Assembly: GCA_963763495.1 (NCBI GenBank)
Contig: CAVXOY010000016.1
Span: 120,741-184,740 of the forward strand
DNA: 64,000 bases
Direction of reading: 5' to 3'
Source of the DNA: DAOUEO01 sp963763495
GTDB lineage: Bacteria > Chloroflexota > Dehalococcoidia > DSTF01 > JALHUB01
Shown here: piece by piece, positions 18,565 through 27,925 of the stretch
How positions within the stretch are numbered: the first letter of the stretch is position 1
Layout of the letters: the number at the start of each line of letters is the position of its first letter
Notes under the pieces: generated by a model
Database searches by the model: none
The model's input: the letters and a program-made list of their open reading frames with translations, nothing else
What the model was told of the DNA's origin: nothing
Program-made: the position numbers and the translations under genes

Positions 18565-20007
18565 TCACTCCTTGGGCTCGACGCCGGCCGCCCGCAGCAC
18601 CAGGTCTCGATACTCCTTGAGCGGCGACTCGATGAGGATCATCATGCGCTGCGCCTCCATCGATCCCTCAGCGTGGACGGTCGTCACCTCCATGTGAGCG
18701 GAGTCGCCGGAGGAAACCATGTTGTGGGCGAACTGAATCAGCCGCATCCGTTCCTCGGTAGTGTACTTCGCAGACGCGCCCAAGTAGTGCTCCAGGTAAT
18801 CGTGGATCTCCTCGTTTTTCCAGTCGAGATAGGTTGGGGCGGTCGTGATGATCCCGCCGGAGATATCCTGGATCAGCTTGACTATCTCGTGGTAGTTCTT
18901 GGCGAAGTGGAGCTTCGCCATGTTGGTGATCAGCGGGTTGGGCACACATATCTCGCCGTAGTAGACCGGCGACTTGATGGCGGCCGTACCCAACGCCTTC
19001 AGCGTCTCCACATAGGCAACGACCTCCGACAACTTGCCACGGATGTGCCCCACCCTCTCGATACCGTTGGCCTCCGCCATGGCGATAGCGATCCCCGCCA
19101 TGATCTCGACGATTGGGATCTTGTAGGCGACGGCGGTGAAGCGATGATAGGTGGCGAAGGTGTAGGCGAGGAGCATGGAGTACTGCCATTCTCCGCATAG
19201 GAAGACTCGCTCCCAGGGCACGAAGACGTCGTCAAAGACGATCATCGCCTCGACAAGTCCGCGGTCGGGACGGTTGGACGGGAACTCGGCGGGAGACCGC
19301 CCACCACGACCCGGCCGACAGATGAGGCTCACCCCCTTGGCGTTCGCGGGAACGGCAAAGGCGACAGCGTACTCTGACTCGTTTTCACGCATCTGACGAG
19401 TAGGAACGACCAGAATCTCGTTGGCGGCAGGGGCGCCGGTGATATGGATCTTGGCGCCCTTGACGATGATGCCATCCTTGTTCTGATCGACTACGTGGAC
19501 ATAGTAGTCAGGATGGATCTGCTGCGAGGGGACTTTGCTCCTGTCGCCCTTGACATCGGTCACGGCGCCACAGAGCATGAGGTCGTTCTTGCGGAGATAC
19601 TCCAGGTAGTTGCGCGCCCGCTCGCTGTACTCCGGCTTCCCCATCTGATTGGCGGTGGCCATGATGGCGTTGAGACAGTCGGTGCCGATGTCCTTGCCAA
19701 AGGGCAGCCCGCCGGTGAGCCGGATGGACTGCTGTACCATCTGCATCCTCTTGTCGATATCTTCGGGGGTCTTGGGGGTAGTGAAGTAGCGACTGATCGG
19801 CTCGCCGGTGTCGGGGTGAGCAGCGACGAAGAGGTCACGGATCTGGGGGTCCGTCGACTCCGTCAGTTCATAGTCTCCAGCAGCCGTGTCGGTACCGATC
19901 TTGAGTATGGGGTGGGTGGTAACATCCTCCACCTTCTCGCCGAACATATAGACGCGCCGCCCGTCCCTCAGGCTTTGCCTGTACTCCTCTGGTGTGCGGA
20001 TTGCCAT
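18565..20007 (-). CDS. 4-hydroxyphenylacetate 3-hydroxylase (HpaB)-family flavoprotein
   Basis: A 480-residue protein of the HpaB/4-hydroxybutyryl-CoA dehydratase family, acyl-CoA-dehydrogenase fold. Visible family blocks: AVTDVKGDRSKVPS, VHVVDQNKDGIIVKGAKIHITG, and VFDDVFVPWERVFLCGEW. The Fe-S ligands of the dehydratase AbfD seem missing: the paired cysteines are replaced around GLPFGKDIGTDC, and the cysteine after the conserved histidine is a tyrosine (YHRFTAVAYK). An FAD/FMN hydroxylase-like or other flavin role is thus more likely than dehydration. GGAGAGGTGAACC precedes the ATG. No small flavin reductase (HpaC) gene is nearby. Confidence 0.82.
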   Translation of the reverse strand: MAIRTPEEYRQSLRDGRRVYMFGEKVEDVTTHPILKIGTDTAAGDYELTESTDPQIRDLFVAAHPDTGEPISRYFTTPKTPEDIDKRMQMVQQSIRLTGGLPFGKDIGTDCLNAIMATANQMGKPEYSERARNYLEYLRKNDLMLCGAVTDVKGDRSKVPSQQIHPDYYVHVVDQNKDGIIVKGAKIHITGAPAANEILVVPTRQMRENESEYAVAFAVPANAKGVSLICRPGRGGRSPAEFPSNRPDRGLVEAMIVFDDVFVPWERVFLCGEWQYSMLLAYTFATYHRFTAVAYKIPIVEIMAGIAIAMAEANGIERVGHIRGKLSEVVAYVETLKALGTAAIKSPVYYGEICVPNPLITNMAKLHFAKNYHEIVKLIQDISGGIITTAPTYLDWKNEEIHDYLEHYLGASAKYTTEERMRLIQFAHNMVSSGDSAHMEVTTVHAEGSMEAQRMMILIESPLKEYRDLVLRAAGVEPKE

Positions 20008-20092
20008 GGTTCACCTCTCCTTTGCTGGACTGCCGTCTATCGATGAAACTGACCAGCCGGTTATCGAGGGTCAGCACCCCTGGATGGCGCCT

Positions 20093-20121
20093 ACAATAGG
20101 CCAAGATAGACTAGAAAACAA
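20093..20121 (-). promoter_or_regulatory. Possible promoter of the HpaB-like gene
   Basis: Minus-strand TTGTTT (20121-20116) and TATTGT (20098-20093) are separated by 17 bases, about 85 bases before the ATG at 20007. The -35 element is only a partial match. Confidence 0.4.
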
Positions 20122-20205
20122 GATACCCGACAACGGCCGTACGCAGTGGGATACCAGCGGCGGAATGCGCTAGAATGTGTATCAATGACAGGAAGAGATT
20201 CGGCA

Positions 20206-21177
20206 ATGGACCAGGACGAATTCGAAGGCTTGACGTACGAGTTGCCACCCATACGCCCTCCCAGCGAGGCCCATTCGCTCCTGGTCAGGGTGATGCGGGG
20301 TTGCCCCTGGAACTACTGCACTTTCTGCTCGGTGTACAAGAACCTGCCGCGCAAGGAGATGCTGCGATCGGTGGAGGAGGTAAAGGGCGACATCAGCGCC
20401 CTCCGAGCCAGCGCCGAGACCGCACGCCGGCTCGGGTACAAGGCGGAGCCACAGACAGCGTTCCTCGCTGACTCCAACGCGATCGTGATCAAGACGGATG
20501 ACCTAGTGGAGATAGTCACTTTTCTCAAGAAGGCATTCCCATCGGTGGAGCGGATAACGTCATACGCGCGGGCGAAGACTGTGCTGGCAAAGGGGATGGA
20601 TGATCTGAGGAGGCTGCGCGAAGCGGGCCTGGGCCGGCTGCACATGGGTTTGGAAAGCGGGGACGACGAGGTGCTGGCACGGGTCAAGAAGGGGGCGACA
20701 GCGCAGGAGATGATAGAGGCGGGCAGGAAGGCCAAGGCCGCAGGGTTTGAGCTTTCGCTGTACATCATGCCCGGGTTGGGCGGAAAGGCGAGGTCAGACG
20801 AGCACGCGCGAGGGACGAGCACTGTCCTCAACGCAGTCGACCCGCACTTCGTCAGGGTGAGACCCTTCCACGTGGCTCCCGGCTCGCCGCTGTATGACGA
20901 GTTCATAGCCGGTCAATTCGACGCCATGTCGATGTGGGAGATGCTGGCAGAACTGCGACGCACAGTGGCAGAACTCGACCTCACCGGCAGCATATGCTTC
21001 GATCACATGATGAACGCGCCAATATTCCGCCAGGACTGGGACGGGTATAGGTTGCCCGAGGCCAAGGGGCACCTCCTGGCGCTCATGGACGACGCCCTGG
21101 CCTCAGCACCGAGAGACAGATCAGGTAGATATCCCAGCGGAGTAAGGTTGTTCCCTGATAGACCGGCATTTCCATAA
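20206..21177 (+). CDS. Radical SAM protein (CPWNYCTFC group)
   Basis: A 323-residue radical SAM enzyme of unknown substrate. The cluster motif RGCPWNYCTFCSVY is C-x4-C-x2-C instead of the common C-x3-C-x2-C, a variant seen in a group of uncharacterised radical SAM proteins. An Elp3/MiaB-like barrel follows, with LHMGLESGDDEVLARVKKG and LYIMPGLGGK. ATG 20206 is preferred, with GGAAGAG upstream; earlier in-frame starts at 20146 and 20185 are possible. The stop overlaps the start of the next gene (TAATG), which implies coupling with the secreted protein at 21177. Confidence 0.8.
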   Translation: MDQDEFEGLTYELPPIRPPSEAHSLLVRVMRGCPWNYCTFCSVYKNLPRKEMLRSVEEVKGDISALRASAETARRLGYKAEPQTAFLADSNAIVIKTDDLVEIVTFLKKAFPSVERITSYARAKTVLAKGMDDLRRLREAGLGRLHMGLESGDDEVLARVKKGATAQEMIEAGRKAKAAGFELSLYIMPGLGGKARSDEHARGTSTVLNAVDPHFVRVRPFHVAPGSPLYDEFIAGQFDAMSMWEMLAELRRTVAELDLTGSICFDHMMNAPIFRQDWDGYRLPEAKGHLLALMDDALASAPRDRSGRYPSGVRLFPDRPAFP

Positions 21178-22755
21178 TGCAGAAGAATTTAGGGAGAACA
21201 CCGCAAGGACAGGCAGGGATGCCTTGGAGAGGAGGCAGCCGGGTTCCGGCTGGAGCCCCTGCCTCACGAAGGATCGCAGTGACTACACTGGTCTACAGTC
21301 TCTTGGTGTTTGTCTGGGCGGCGGCCTCACCGTTGAGTGCGCCCCCGACAAGAGCCGCCAGCGGCGTCGACCAGGCATGCAGCAACGTCTTGCCGGGCAG
21401 CACCGCCGTAACCCTCTCCTGGCCACGAGCCACCGGCGCCCATCAGGTCTGGCTCGATCTGAGCTTGTTCGACAACGGTTTCGAACCTGGAACCTATGCC
21501 GCAGCGGGACCGTTCAGCCCTAATACAACCTCCTACGTCTGGCAGGGCATCAGCCCCGGCCTGCCCCATTACTATCGCGTGAATGCGCTCTACGCTGACG
21601 GCTGGCATCTTCTAAAGACGGGCAGTTTCGTGTCCGGTCAGTGTCAGTGGGGGCCAGCGTCCATCCATTGGACAACGCAAGAATGCAGCACAAGCACGCC
21701 GGGCAAGGTAAAGGTCTCCTTCAACTGGGCACCCAGCCTCGCCCCCAACTCTCAACAGTGGCTAGACCTGAGCCAGTTCAATAACGGTTTTGCGCCCAAC
21801 ACCTTTGTGGGGATGGGACCGATCGTGGCAGGGGAGTCCAACTTCATCTGGGACGGGTTGGCACCGGCAGCGCCGCACTACTGGCGGGTGAACTCACTGA
21901 CCGCCGGCGGCTGGCAGTCCAGCCAGACGGGCACCTTCACAACGCTGAGCTGTAGCATGCCAAATGCGCTGGGAAGCGCCGCCGCTCCTAACCCCGGTCT
22001 GATTCAACTGCGGGATGAGTTGGCAGCGGAGATAGCAGCGTCGGGGATAGACGCGGCTGTCGCCGTCACCGACCTGCAGACAGGCGAGTCGATAGACGTG
22101 AACGGAGAAACCCTCGCGGCTCGCCGGCTGCACGCTAAACTGGTTCGTCTTGCTCTCGGTTGTGATCGATCTTCAAGAGGGCCGCTATCCGGAAGGGGAC
22201 GTGGGCGCACTCATCGCCGAGACGATCTACGGCAGCAACCCGATTACGGCCCGCACCCTGCTGATCAAGACAGGGGGAAGCGTCCCGGCAGGTGTGACCA
22301 AGATAAATAGCCTTCTGTCCCGGCTGGGGATGCGCAACTCCGTGTTCGATCACCCTCCCGCCTACCCGGAGGAATACTCTCTGAAGGGATGGCCCAACGT
22401 CGTCACGGCAAATGACGTGAACCGAGCCCTGGCATCGTTCTACCACGGGGCGGTCGTAAACATCCCCTGGCGCGACTACTTGCTCGACAAGATGACAGGT
22501 GTGAAACCGGGGTTACAGTACCTGATCCCGGCGGGAGTGGGCTACGGAACAGTGTCCCACAAGAACGGCTTCAGTTGGGTGCCCAGCGGCTGGATCGACA
22601 ACGACATCGGGATCGTCATGTTCGACAGCGGCGGAGTGACTTACGCCTACGCTATCTCGTTCTACACACAGGACGTGCCGACGAAATATGATGACATACC
22701 GCTAGGACAGGCAGTGTCCAGTATGGTGTGGCAGTACTTCGCGAACCGCTACTGA
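21177..22755 (+). CDS. Secreted protein with two repeat modules and a beta-lactamase-like domain; frame break near 22118
   Basis: About 525 residues. A signal-peptide-like segment (residues about 35-60, TTLVYSLLVFVWAAASPL) precedes two similar beta-rich repeats of about 90 residues. Each holds WLDLSxFxNGFxPxT and a YWRVN/YYRVN motif, reminiscent of fibronectin-III-like modules. The C-terminal 260 residues look like a class A beta-lactamase/serine-hydrolase fold (AVAVTDLQTGESIDVNG, then TLNWFVLLSVVIDLQEGRY, and a late PAGVGYGTVSHKNGF). Where the S-x-x-K nucleophile motif would be, the corrected frame reads GCTLNWF, so serine and lysine appear replaced by cysteine and asparagine. The frame shifts at about 22113-22128. 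Likely a cell-envelope binding protein or altered hydrolase. Confidence 0.7.
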
Positions 22756-22828
22756 TCCCGGACCCCGCTTCGCTTTGGCGCAGTCCAAGTCTCCCTCAAG
22801 CCAAGTCATCATTCGCTTTCCCCACATG

Positions 22829-23554
22829 TCATTCACTTGGCTTTCGGGCAACCGCTATCAGGTTGACCCGCAGCGAAGCCAGGAGCGGAAACCGGTTCAC
22901 CAGGCGCTCATAGACCACTCCCAGCCGGTAGGCCAGCGGGTGAAAGGCTAGATACTCCGGCTCCGTCTCGAACCTCTCGATCTTCTCCACGCTCAGGCCG
23001 ACACTCTCCAACAGCCTCCTCAGCCGCCCGGCGGTGTTCGCCCGATAGACAGTGGGAAAGATGTCGCGCTCCCCTACACCCCGCGACCGGTTGAACCTGA
23101 CGTGCAGGCGATGGGGAAGGATGCCCGCCAAGAGCGGGACGTAGTGGAAACGATTGGGAGTGAGTAGCAGAAGCCGCCCTCCCGGCTTCAGGACGCGCGC
23201 CATCTCTCGAAACGCCTCCGCCGGACGCGGCAAGTGCTCCACCACGTGGCTGGTCAGGACGACTTCGAAAGAGGCGTCCGAGAAGGGAAGAGTCTGTACG
23301 TCGCCAAGCACCGAGCGCTGGATGTTGGGGTTATCACGGAGTTGGGTCGTGACGTCGACCCCAACGATCAGGACGCCGGTAGAGCTAACGTCATAGCGGA
23401 AGATGCGGCCGCTGCCACAGCCGGCGTCCAGCACAAGAGAACCGTCGGCGACGTACTCCCGGATCACCTCTTCAAAGCGCTGGTACATGCCGCGAAAGTC
23501 GGGTGGATAGAACTGTCGCCTTAGGTCGTCCTTTCGCCACCTGAACTTCAGCAC
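22829..23554 (-). CDS. Class I SAM-dependent methyltransferase
   Basis: A 241-residue methyltransferase of the UbiE/Methyltransf_11 type. Motif I reads VLDAGCGSGRIF, and LPFSDASFEVVLTSHVVEHL and LKPGGRLLLLTPNRFHY are typical downstream blocks. GTG start at 23554; GGAG lies somewhat far upstream. The substrate is unknown; relatives act on lipids, quinones or glycans. It diverges from the nusA operon promoter region. Confidence 0.8.
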   Translation of the reverse strand: MLKFRWRKDDLRRQFYPPDFRGMYQRFEEVIREYVADGSLVLDAGCGSGRIFRYDVSSTGVLIVGVDVTTQLRDNPNIQRSVLGDVQTLPFSDASFEVVLTSHVVEHLPRPAEAFREMARVLKPGGRLLLLTPNRFHYVPLLAGILPHRLHVRFNRSRGVGERDIFPTVYRANTAGRLRRLLESVGLSVEKIERFETEPEYLAFHPLAYRLGVVYERLVNRFPLLASLRVNLIAVARKPSE

Positions 23555-23641
23555 TTGTCTAATTCATCTCCAGGGAGAAATCTTAACTGATAGTGAGCCT
23601 GATCGGGCAGCCGCCCCAAGGGCATTTTAGCGCCAGATCGC

Positions 23642-23670
23642 TTGCAATGGCACTGCTGACATGATATATT
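23642..23670 (+). promoter_or_regulatory. Promoter of the nusA-infB operon
   Basis: TTGCAA (23642-23647) and TATATT (23665-23670) are separated by exactly 17 bases. Transcription would begin near 23677, just before the leader hairpin at 23701. Confidence 0.7.
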
Positions 23671-23700
23671 AGCGGCAGACTTGGAAGCTCTTTTTCGGGA

Positions 23701-23721
23701 GTGGGTGGAACCCACTTTTTT
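23701..23721 (+). promoter_or_regulatory. Attenuator-like hairpin in the nusA leader
   Basis: GTGGGT pairs with ACCCAC around a GGA loop (23701-23715), followed at once by six T residues (23716-23721). This has the form of an intrinsic terminator inside the leader, 42 bases before nusA. A similar hairpin precedes rimP-nusA in many bacteria and could let NusA tune its own operon. Confidence 0.75.
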
Positions 23722-23763
23722 GTTGGCCGGACTTTGAGCCTGAGCCGAGGGGTCTTTGGTCGA

Positions 23764-25264
23764 ATGAAAAGCGACTTTCTGATGGCGATAACCCAGCTAG
23801 CGGCAGAGAAGAACCTGCCCAAGGAGATGGTGCTGGAGGCGGTGGAGTCCGCTCTGGCGTCTGCCTACAAGAAGGACAACCTCGAAGCCAGCAACATCGT
23901 GGTCCGGATCGACCGCGAAACGGGAGCGGTGCGCGTCTTCACCCAGAAGACCGTTACAGAGGAGGTCACCGACTCTCGAATTGAGATGTCGGTGGAGGAG
24001 GCCCGGACGCGCAAGCCCGACGCCATCATCGGCGATATCATCGAGACCGAGACTAGGCCTCAAAACGGCGGCCGCATCGCCGCTCAGACAGCGAAGCAGG
24101 TGGTCCTGCAGCGTCTGCGGGAGGCGGAACGGGAGGTCGTCTTCGAGGAGTATTCCGGGAAAGAAGGCGACATCGTCTCGGGCGTGGTGCAGCGGTTCGA
24201 GGGGAAGAACGTAATCATCGACCTGGGCAAGGCGGAGGCGGTCCTGCCGCCGGCCGAGCAGGTCAAAATAGAGCACTACCGCCCAGGACAGCGCCTCAAG
24301 CTCTACCTCCTGGAGGTCTTCAAGTCGAACAAAGGGCCCCAGGTGACTGTCTCTCGCACCCATAAGAACCTTCTGCGCCGCCTGTTCGAGCTGGAGGTGC
24401 CGGAGATCTTCAAAGGGGCAGTCGAGCTGCGTTCCATCGCTCGCGAGCCGGGATACCGGAGCAAGGTAGCGGTGTCCTCGTCCCAGGAGGGGATCGACCC
24501 GGTTGGCGCCTGCGTGGGCCTGCGGGGTATTCGGATCCAGAACATTGTCAACGAGCTGAACGGGGAACGGATAGACGTTGTCCAGTGGGACGCGAATTCA
24601 TCCCGCTTCGTCGCCAATGCCCTCAGCCCAGCACAGGTAGTCAGAGTCAGCGTCAACGAGGCGGAGAACACCGCCTCCGTAGTGGTGCCCGACCGGCAGC
24701 TGTCGTTGGCCATCGGGAAGGAAGGCCAGAACGCCCGCTTGGCGGCCAAGCTTACGGGATGGCGTATCGACATCAGAAGTGAGTCGCTCGCCGAGCAGGA
24801 GGGGCTTGCCGGGGCGCCGCCCGCGGCTGCCGCTGAGGACAAGGAAGCCGTTGCAGCGGAGGCTCCACCGAGCGACCCCTGCCAAGCGCAAACGAGGCGC
24901 TGCCGCAAAAGAGGAACCGGCCGTGGCGGAGCGACCTCTCACCCCCGAGGAAGAGGCCGTGCTCGCCATCGCTGAGGAGGAGGTCGAGGCAGCAGAAGAA
25001 CCTACGGCAGAAGAGATCGGCGAAGAGGTTGCCGTGGAGGCTGCCCCAGTAGCGGAACCCAGCAAGCCTCAGATCCGGTTCGCTGAAGAGTTGCTAACGA
25101 CCACCACCGCCCCGGCTGGAGGCAAAGTCAAGCGGGGCAAGGGGAAGAAGGGCGTCTCCAAGGCAGCGGACGAGGCCGAGGCGATCATCAAGCCCAAGAA
25201 AGCGAAGAAGACGAAGGCACGGCGGCCCGTTATCGACGAGGAGATGGACGATTTCATTCCCTGA
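23764..25264 (+). CDS. nusA: Transcription elongation/termination factor NusA with long charged tail; frame break near 24875
   Basis: NusA binds RNA polymerase and nascent RNA and controls pausing, termination and antitermination. About 499 residues. Order: N-terminal RNAP-binding domain (KSDFLMAITQLAAEKNLP), S1 domain (EGDIVSGVVQRFEGKNVIIDL), KH1 and KH2 (GVCVGxRG-like GACVGLRGIRIQNIVNELNG, and SLAIGKEGQNARLAAKLTG). After the KH domains comes an Ala/Glu-rich, then Lys-rich tail of about 140 residues, ending DEEMDDFIP. The frame shifts at about 24868-24882 within the tail. Start at ATG 23764 is set by homology; an upstream in-frame ATG at 23701 overlaps the hairpin. rimP is absent from its usual upstream place. 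Confidence 0.88.
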
Positions 25265-25304
25265 GTCGAGCGACCGGCGCTGCCTTCTCCAGAGTGTCTG
25301 AGCC

Positions 25305-25613
25305 GTGGATAAGAAGATTCAACCCAAGACGCGGCACATACCAGAGAGAACATGTGTGAGTTGCCGGGAGACGGCCAGTAAGAAAGGGCTCATCCGGATC
25401 GTCCGGACTCCCGAGGGGGGCGTCGAGGTAGACGAGACCGGCAAGAAGGCGGGACGAGGTGCTTATCTCTGCCACCGCTGGGAATGCTGGCAGGAGGCGC
25501 TGAAGCGAGAACGGTTGGACAAGGCCCTACGCATTAAGCTTTGGGAGGCGGATAAGGATGCCCTTAAGGCCTATGCCGCAGAACTGTTCAAACCCGCTTC
25601 CCCAACCCCCTAG
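25305..25613 (+). CDS. ylxR: YlxR/RnpM-family RNA-binding protein
   Basis: A 102-residue DUF448 protein. The core RTCVSCRETASKKGLIRIVR and GRGAYLCHRWECW are diagnostic. GTG start 40 bases after nusA. In Bacillus the homologue binds RNase P RNA and modulates its activity. Its place between nusA and infB is the classic arrangement. Confidence 0.9.
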   Translation: MDKKIQPKTRHIPERTCVSCRETASKKGLIRIVRTPEGGVEVDETGKKAGRGAYLCHRWECWQEALKRERLDKALRIKLWEADKDALKAYAAELFKPASPTP

Positions 25614-25659
25614 GACGACAACCAAGAATGATGCCTGCTAACTGAAGACAGACTGGGTA

Positions 25660-27492
25660 ATGAATAAGCAATCCGGCGCTACCAAGACAAATACCAAAGC
25701 CGACCCGGCCTCCGGGGCCAGCGACGACGGCAAGAGCATTGAGATCCCTCGTACTCTGACCGTCAAAGACTTGGGCGATCTCGTCGGCATGTCGCCGATC
25801 GAGGTGATCAAGGAGTTGATCAAGAACGGGGTCATGGCCAGCATCAACCAGGTCATCGACTACGACACGGCCGCTATCATCGCGCACGACCTGGGATTCG
25901 AACCCGAGCCGGCGGCGGGGGAAGCGCTCGAAATCGCCCCCCTGGAAGAGGCGGCACCGGAGGCCCTCAGCGAGGAAGAGATCGCTGCCCTCAAGCCACG
26001 GCCTGCCGTGGTGACAATAATGGGACACGTGGACCACGGCAAGACTAGCCTCCTGGACATCATCAGGGAGAGCAATATCACCGCCGCCGAGGCCGGCGGC
26101 ATGACTCAGCATATCGGCGCCTACCAGGTGAAGGTGAACGAGCAGCGGATCACCTTCCTGGATACGCCCGGCCACGAAGCGTTCACAGCAATGCGAGCCC
26201 GCGGCGGCAAGGCGGCCGACATCGCTATCCTCGTCGTGGCCGCCGATGATGGCGTGATGCCTCAGACCATAGAGGCGATCGACCACGCCAAGGCGGCGGG
26301 TGTTCCCATAATCGTGGCTCTGAACAAGATTGATCTGCCAAACGCCAACCCGGACCGAGTCAAGCAACAGCTCGCCGAGCAAGGGCTGATGCTTGAGGAG
26401 TGGGGGGGCGAGACGATTTGCGTCCCTGTTTCAGCCAAGACCCAGGAAGGTATTCCCGATCTGCTGGCCAACATCCTCGTCGTTGCGGAAGTGGCTGACC
26501 TGAAGGCGAACCCTGACCAGCCCGCCCGAGGCGTCGTAGTCGAGGCAGGCATGGACACTACCCGCGGACCGATGGCAACGGTGTTGGTGCAAACGGGCAC
26601 TTTGCAGCAGGGAGACGCCGTGATCGTGGGGGAGACCTCAGGAAAGATCAAGGCGATGTTCAATGAGCACGGCCGTCACATCAAGTCGGCCGGGCCGGCG
26701 GCGCCCGCCAAGATTCTCGGCCTGGGTACTGTCCCGCTGGCCGGGGACATAGTCGTGGCGGTGAAGGACGAGCGTACCGCCCGGGCATTCGTTCTGGAGC
26801 GGCAGCGGGAGCGAGAGGCGGCAGCCCTCAAGGAACAGCGGCCCGTCAGCCTCGATACCCTGTTCGGAGAGATATCGGCCGGCAAGGTCAAGGAGTTGAA
26901 CGTTATCCTGAAAACAGACGTGCAGGGAAGCATCGACCCGATCCGCACGTCCCTGGAGCGGTTGAGCACGGAGCAGGTACGGGTGAAGATAATTCACTCC
27001 GCTTCCGGAAGCTTAACCGAGTCGGACATCATGCTGGCGCTCGCGTCCAAGGGTATAGTCATCGGCTTCAACACACATCCCGAACCGGGCGCGCGCCGGC
27101 TGGCAGAGATAGAAGGCGTCGACATCAACCTCTACAGGATCATCTATGAACTGGTAGACAACGTGGAGAGGGCGCTCAAGGGCCTTCACGAACCCGTCTA
27201 CAAGGATGTGATAGAGGGACAGGTCGAGGTAAGGCAGGTATTCAAGATAAGCCGGCAGGGGAACATCGCCGGCTGCTTCGTCCGGGATGGCAATGTGACC
27301 CGCAGCGCTCTTGTCAGAGTCCTCCGAGGCGACGAAGTCATCGTCGAGACCGACGTGGCCGCCCTTCGACGCTTCAAGGATGACGTTCGCGAGGTACAGG
27401 CCGGCTACGAGTGCGGCGTGAGCCTGACGAACTTCGATGCCTTTGTGGAAGGCGACATCCTCGTCTTCTACCACCGCGAGCGGGTCAACTAG
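25660..27492 (+). CDS. infB: Translation initiation factor IF-2 (short N-terminus)
   Basis: GTPase that places initiator tRNA on the ribosome. 610 residues, much shorter at the N-terminus than the E. coli protein, with only one IF2_N module (RTLTVKDLGDLVGMSPIEVI). G motifs: GHVDHGKTSLLD, DTPGHEAF and NKIDLPNA. Domains II-IV follow (KTDVQGSIDPI is conserved in domain III, RQVFKISRQGNIAGC in domain IV). The fourth gene downstream of this promoter is truB, and gene order matches the common bacterial operon. Confidence 0.96.
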   Translation: MNKQSGATKTNTKADPASGASDDGKSIEIPRTLTVKDLGDLVGMSPIEVIKELIKNGVMASINQVIDYDTAAIIAHDLGFEPEPAAGEALEIAPLEEAAPEALSEEEIAALKPRPAVVTIMGHVDHGKTSLLDIIRESNITAAEAGGMTQHIGAYQVKVNEQRITFLDTPGHEAFTAMRARGGKAADIAILVVAADDGVMPQTIEAIDHAKAAGVPIIVALNKIDLPNANPDRVKQQLAEQGLMLEEWGGETICVPVSAKTQEGIPDLLANILVVAEVADLKANPDQPARGVVVEAGMDTTRGPMATVLVQTGTLQQGDAVIVGETSGKIKAMFNEHGRHIKSAGPAAPAKILGLGTVPLAGDIVVAVKDERTARAFVLERQREREAAALKEQRPVSLDTLFGEISAGKVKELNVILKTDVQGSIDPIRTSLERLSTEQVRVKIIHSASGSLTESDIMLALASKGIVIGFNTHPEPGARRLAEIEGVDINLYRIIYELVDNVERALKGLHEPVYKDVIEGQVEVRQVFKISRQGNIAGCFVRDGNVTRSALVRVLRGDEVIVETDVAALRRFKDDVREVQAGYECGVSLTNFDAFVEGDILVFYHRERVN

Positions 27493-27565
27493 GCGATAGC
27501 ACCGTCTGTAGGCCCTCGTCATCTGGATCTGCTAGCAATCCTCGATACCGGAGAACCCCCAGACC

Positions 27566-27925
27566 ATGACCCGACGAATAGAACGCCTCAATGAGATATT
27601 CCGGGAGGAGATCAGTGATCTCCTGCGCCGCCAGGTCAAGGACCCGCGTCTCAGCGTGTTCATAACCGTCACGCGGGTCGACATCTCCCCTGACCTCAGT
27701 CACGCCAGGGTGTACGTGAGCGTGATGGGCAGTGAGGAAGAGAAGCAGGGAGCTCTGCGCGGACTAGACGCCGCGGCGGCCTTTATCCGCCACGAGTTAA
27801 GACCACGGCTCGATATGCGCCGGATACCTCTTCTCACCTTCCGCCAAGACGATTCTATGGAACAGGGCGCACACGTCCTTGACCTCCTCGATGAGGTCGG
27901 TGAGCAGGAGAGCAACGAGGATTGA
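27566..27925 (+). CDS. rbfA: Ribosome-binding factor A
   Basis: A 119-residue KH-fold protein needed for 16S rRNA 5'-end maturation of the 30S subunit. RRIERLNEIFREEISDLLRR and KDPRLSVFITVTRVDISPDL are typical, with RIPLLTFRQDDSMEQG near the end. Its stop overlaps the TTG start of truB by four bases. Confidence 0.94.
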   Translation: MTRRIERLNEIFREEISDLLRRQVKDPRLSVFITVTRVDISPDLSHARVYVSVMGSEEEKQGALRGLDAAAAFIRHELRPRLDMRRIPLLTFRQDDSMEQGAHVLDLLDEVGEQESNED

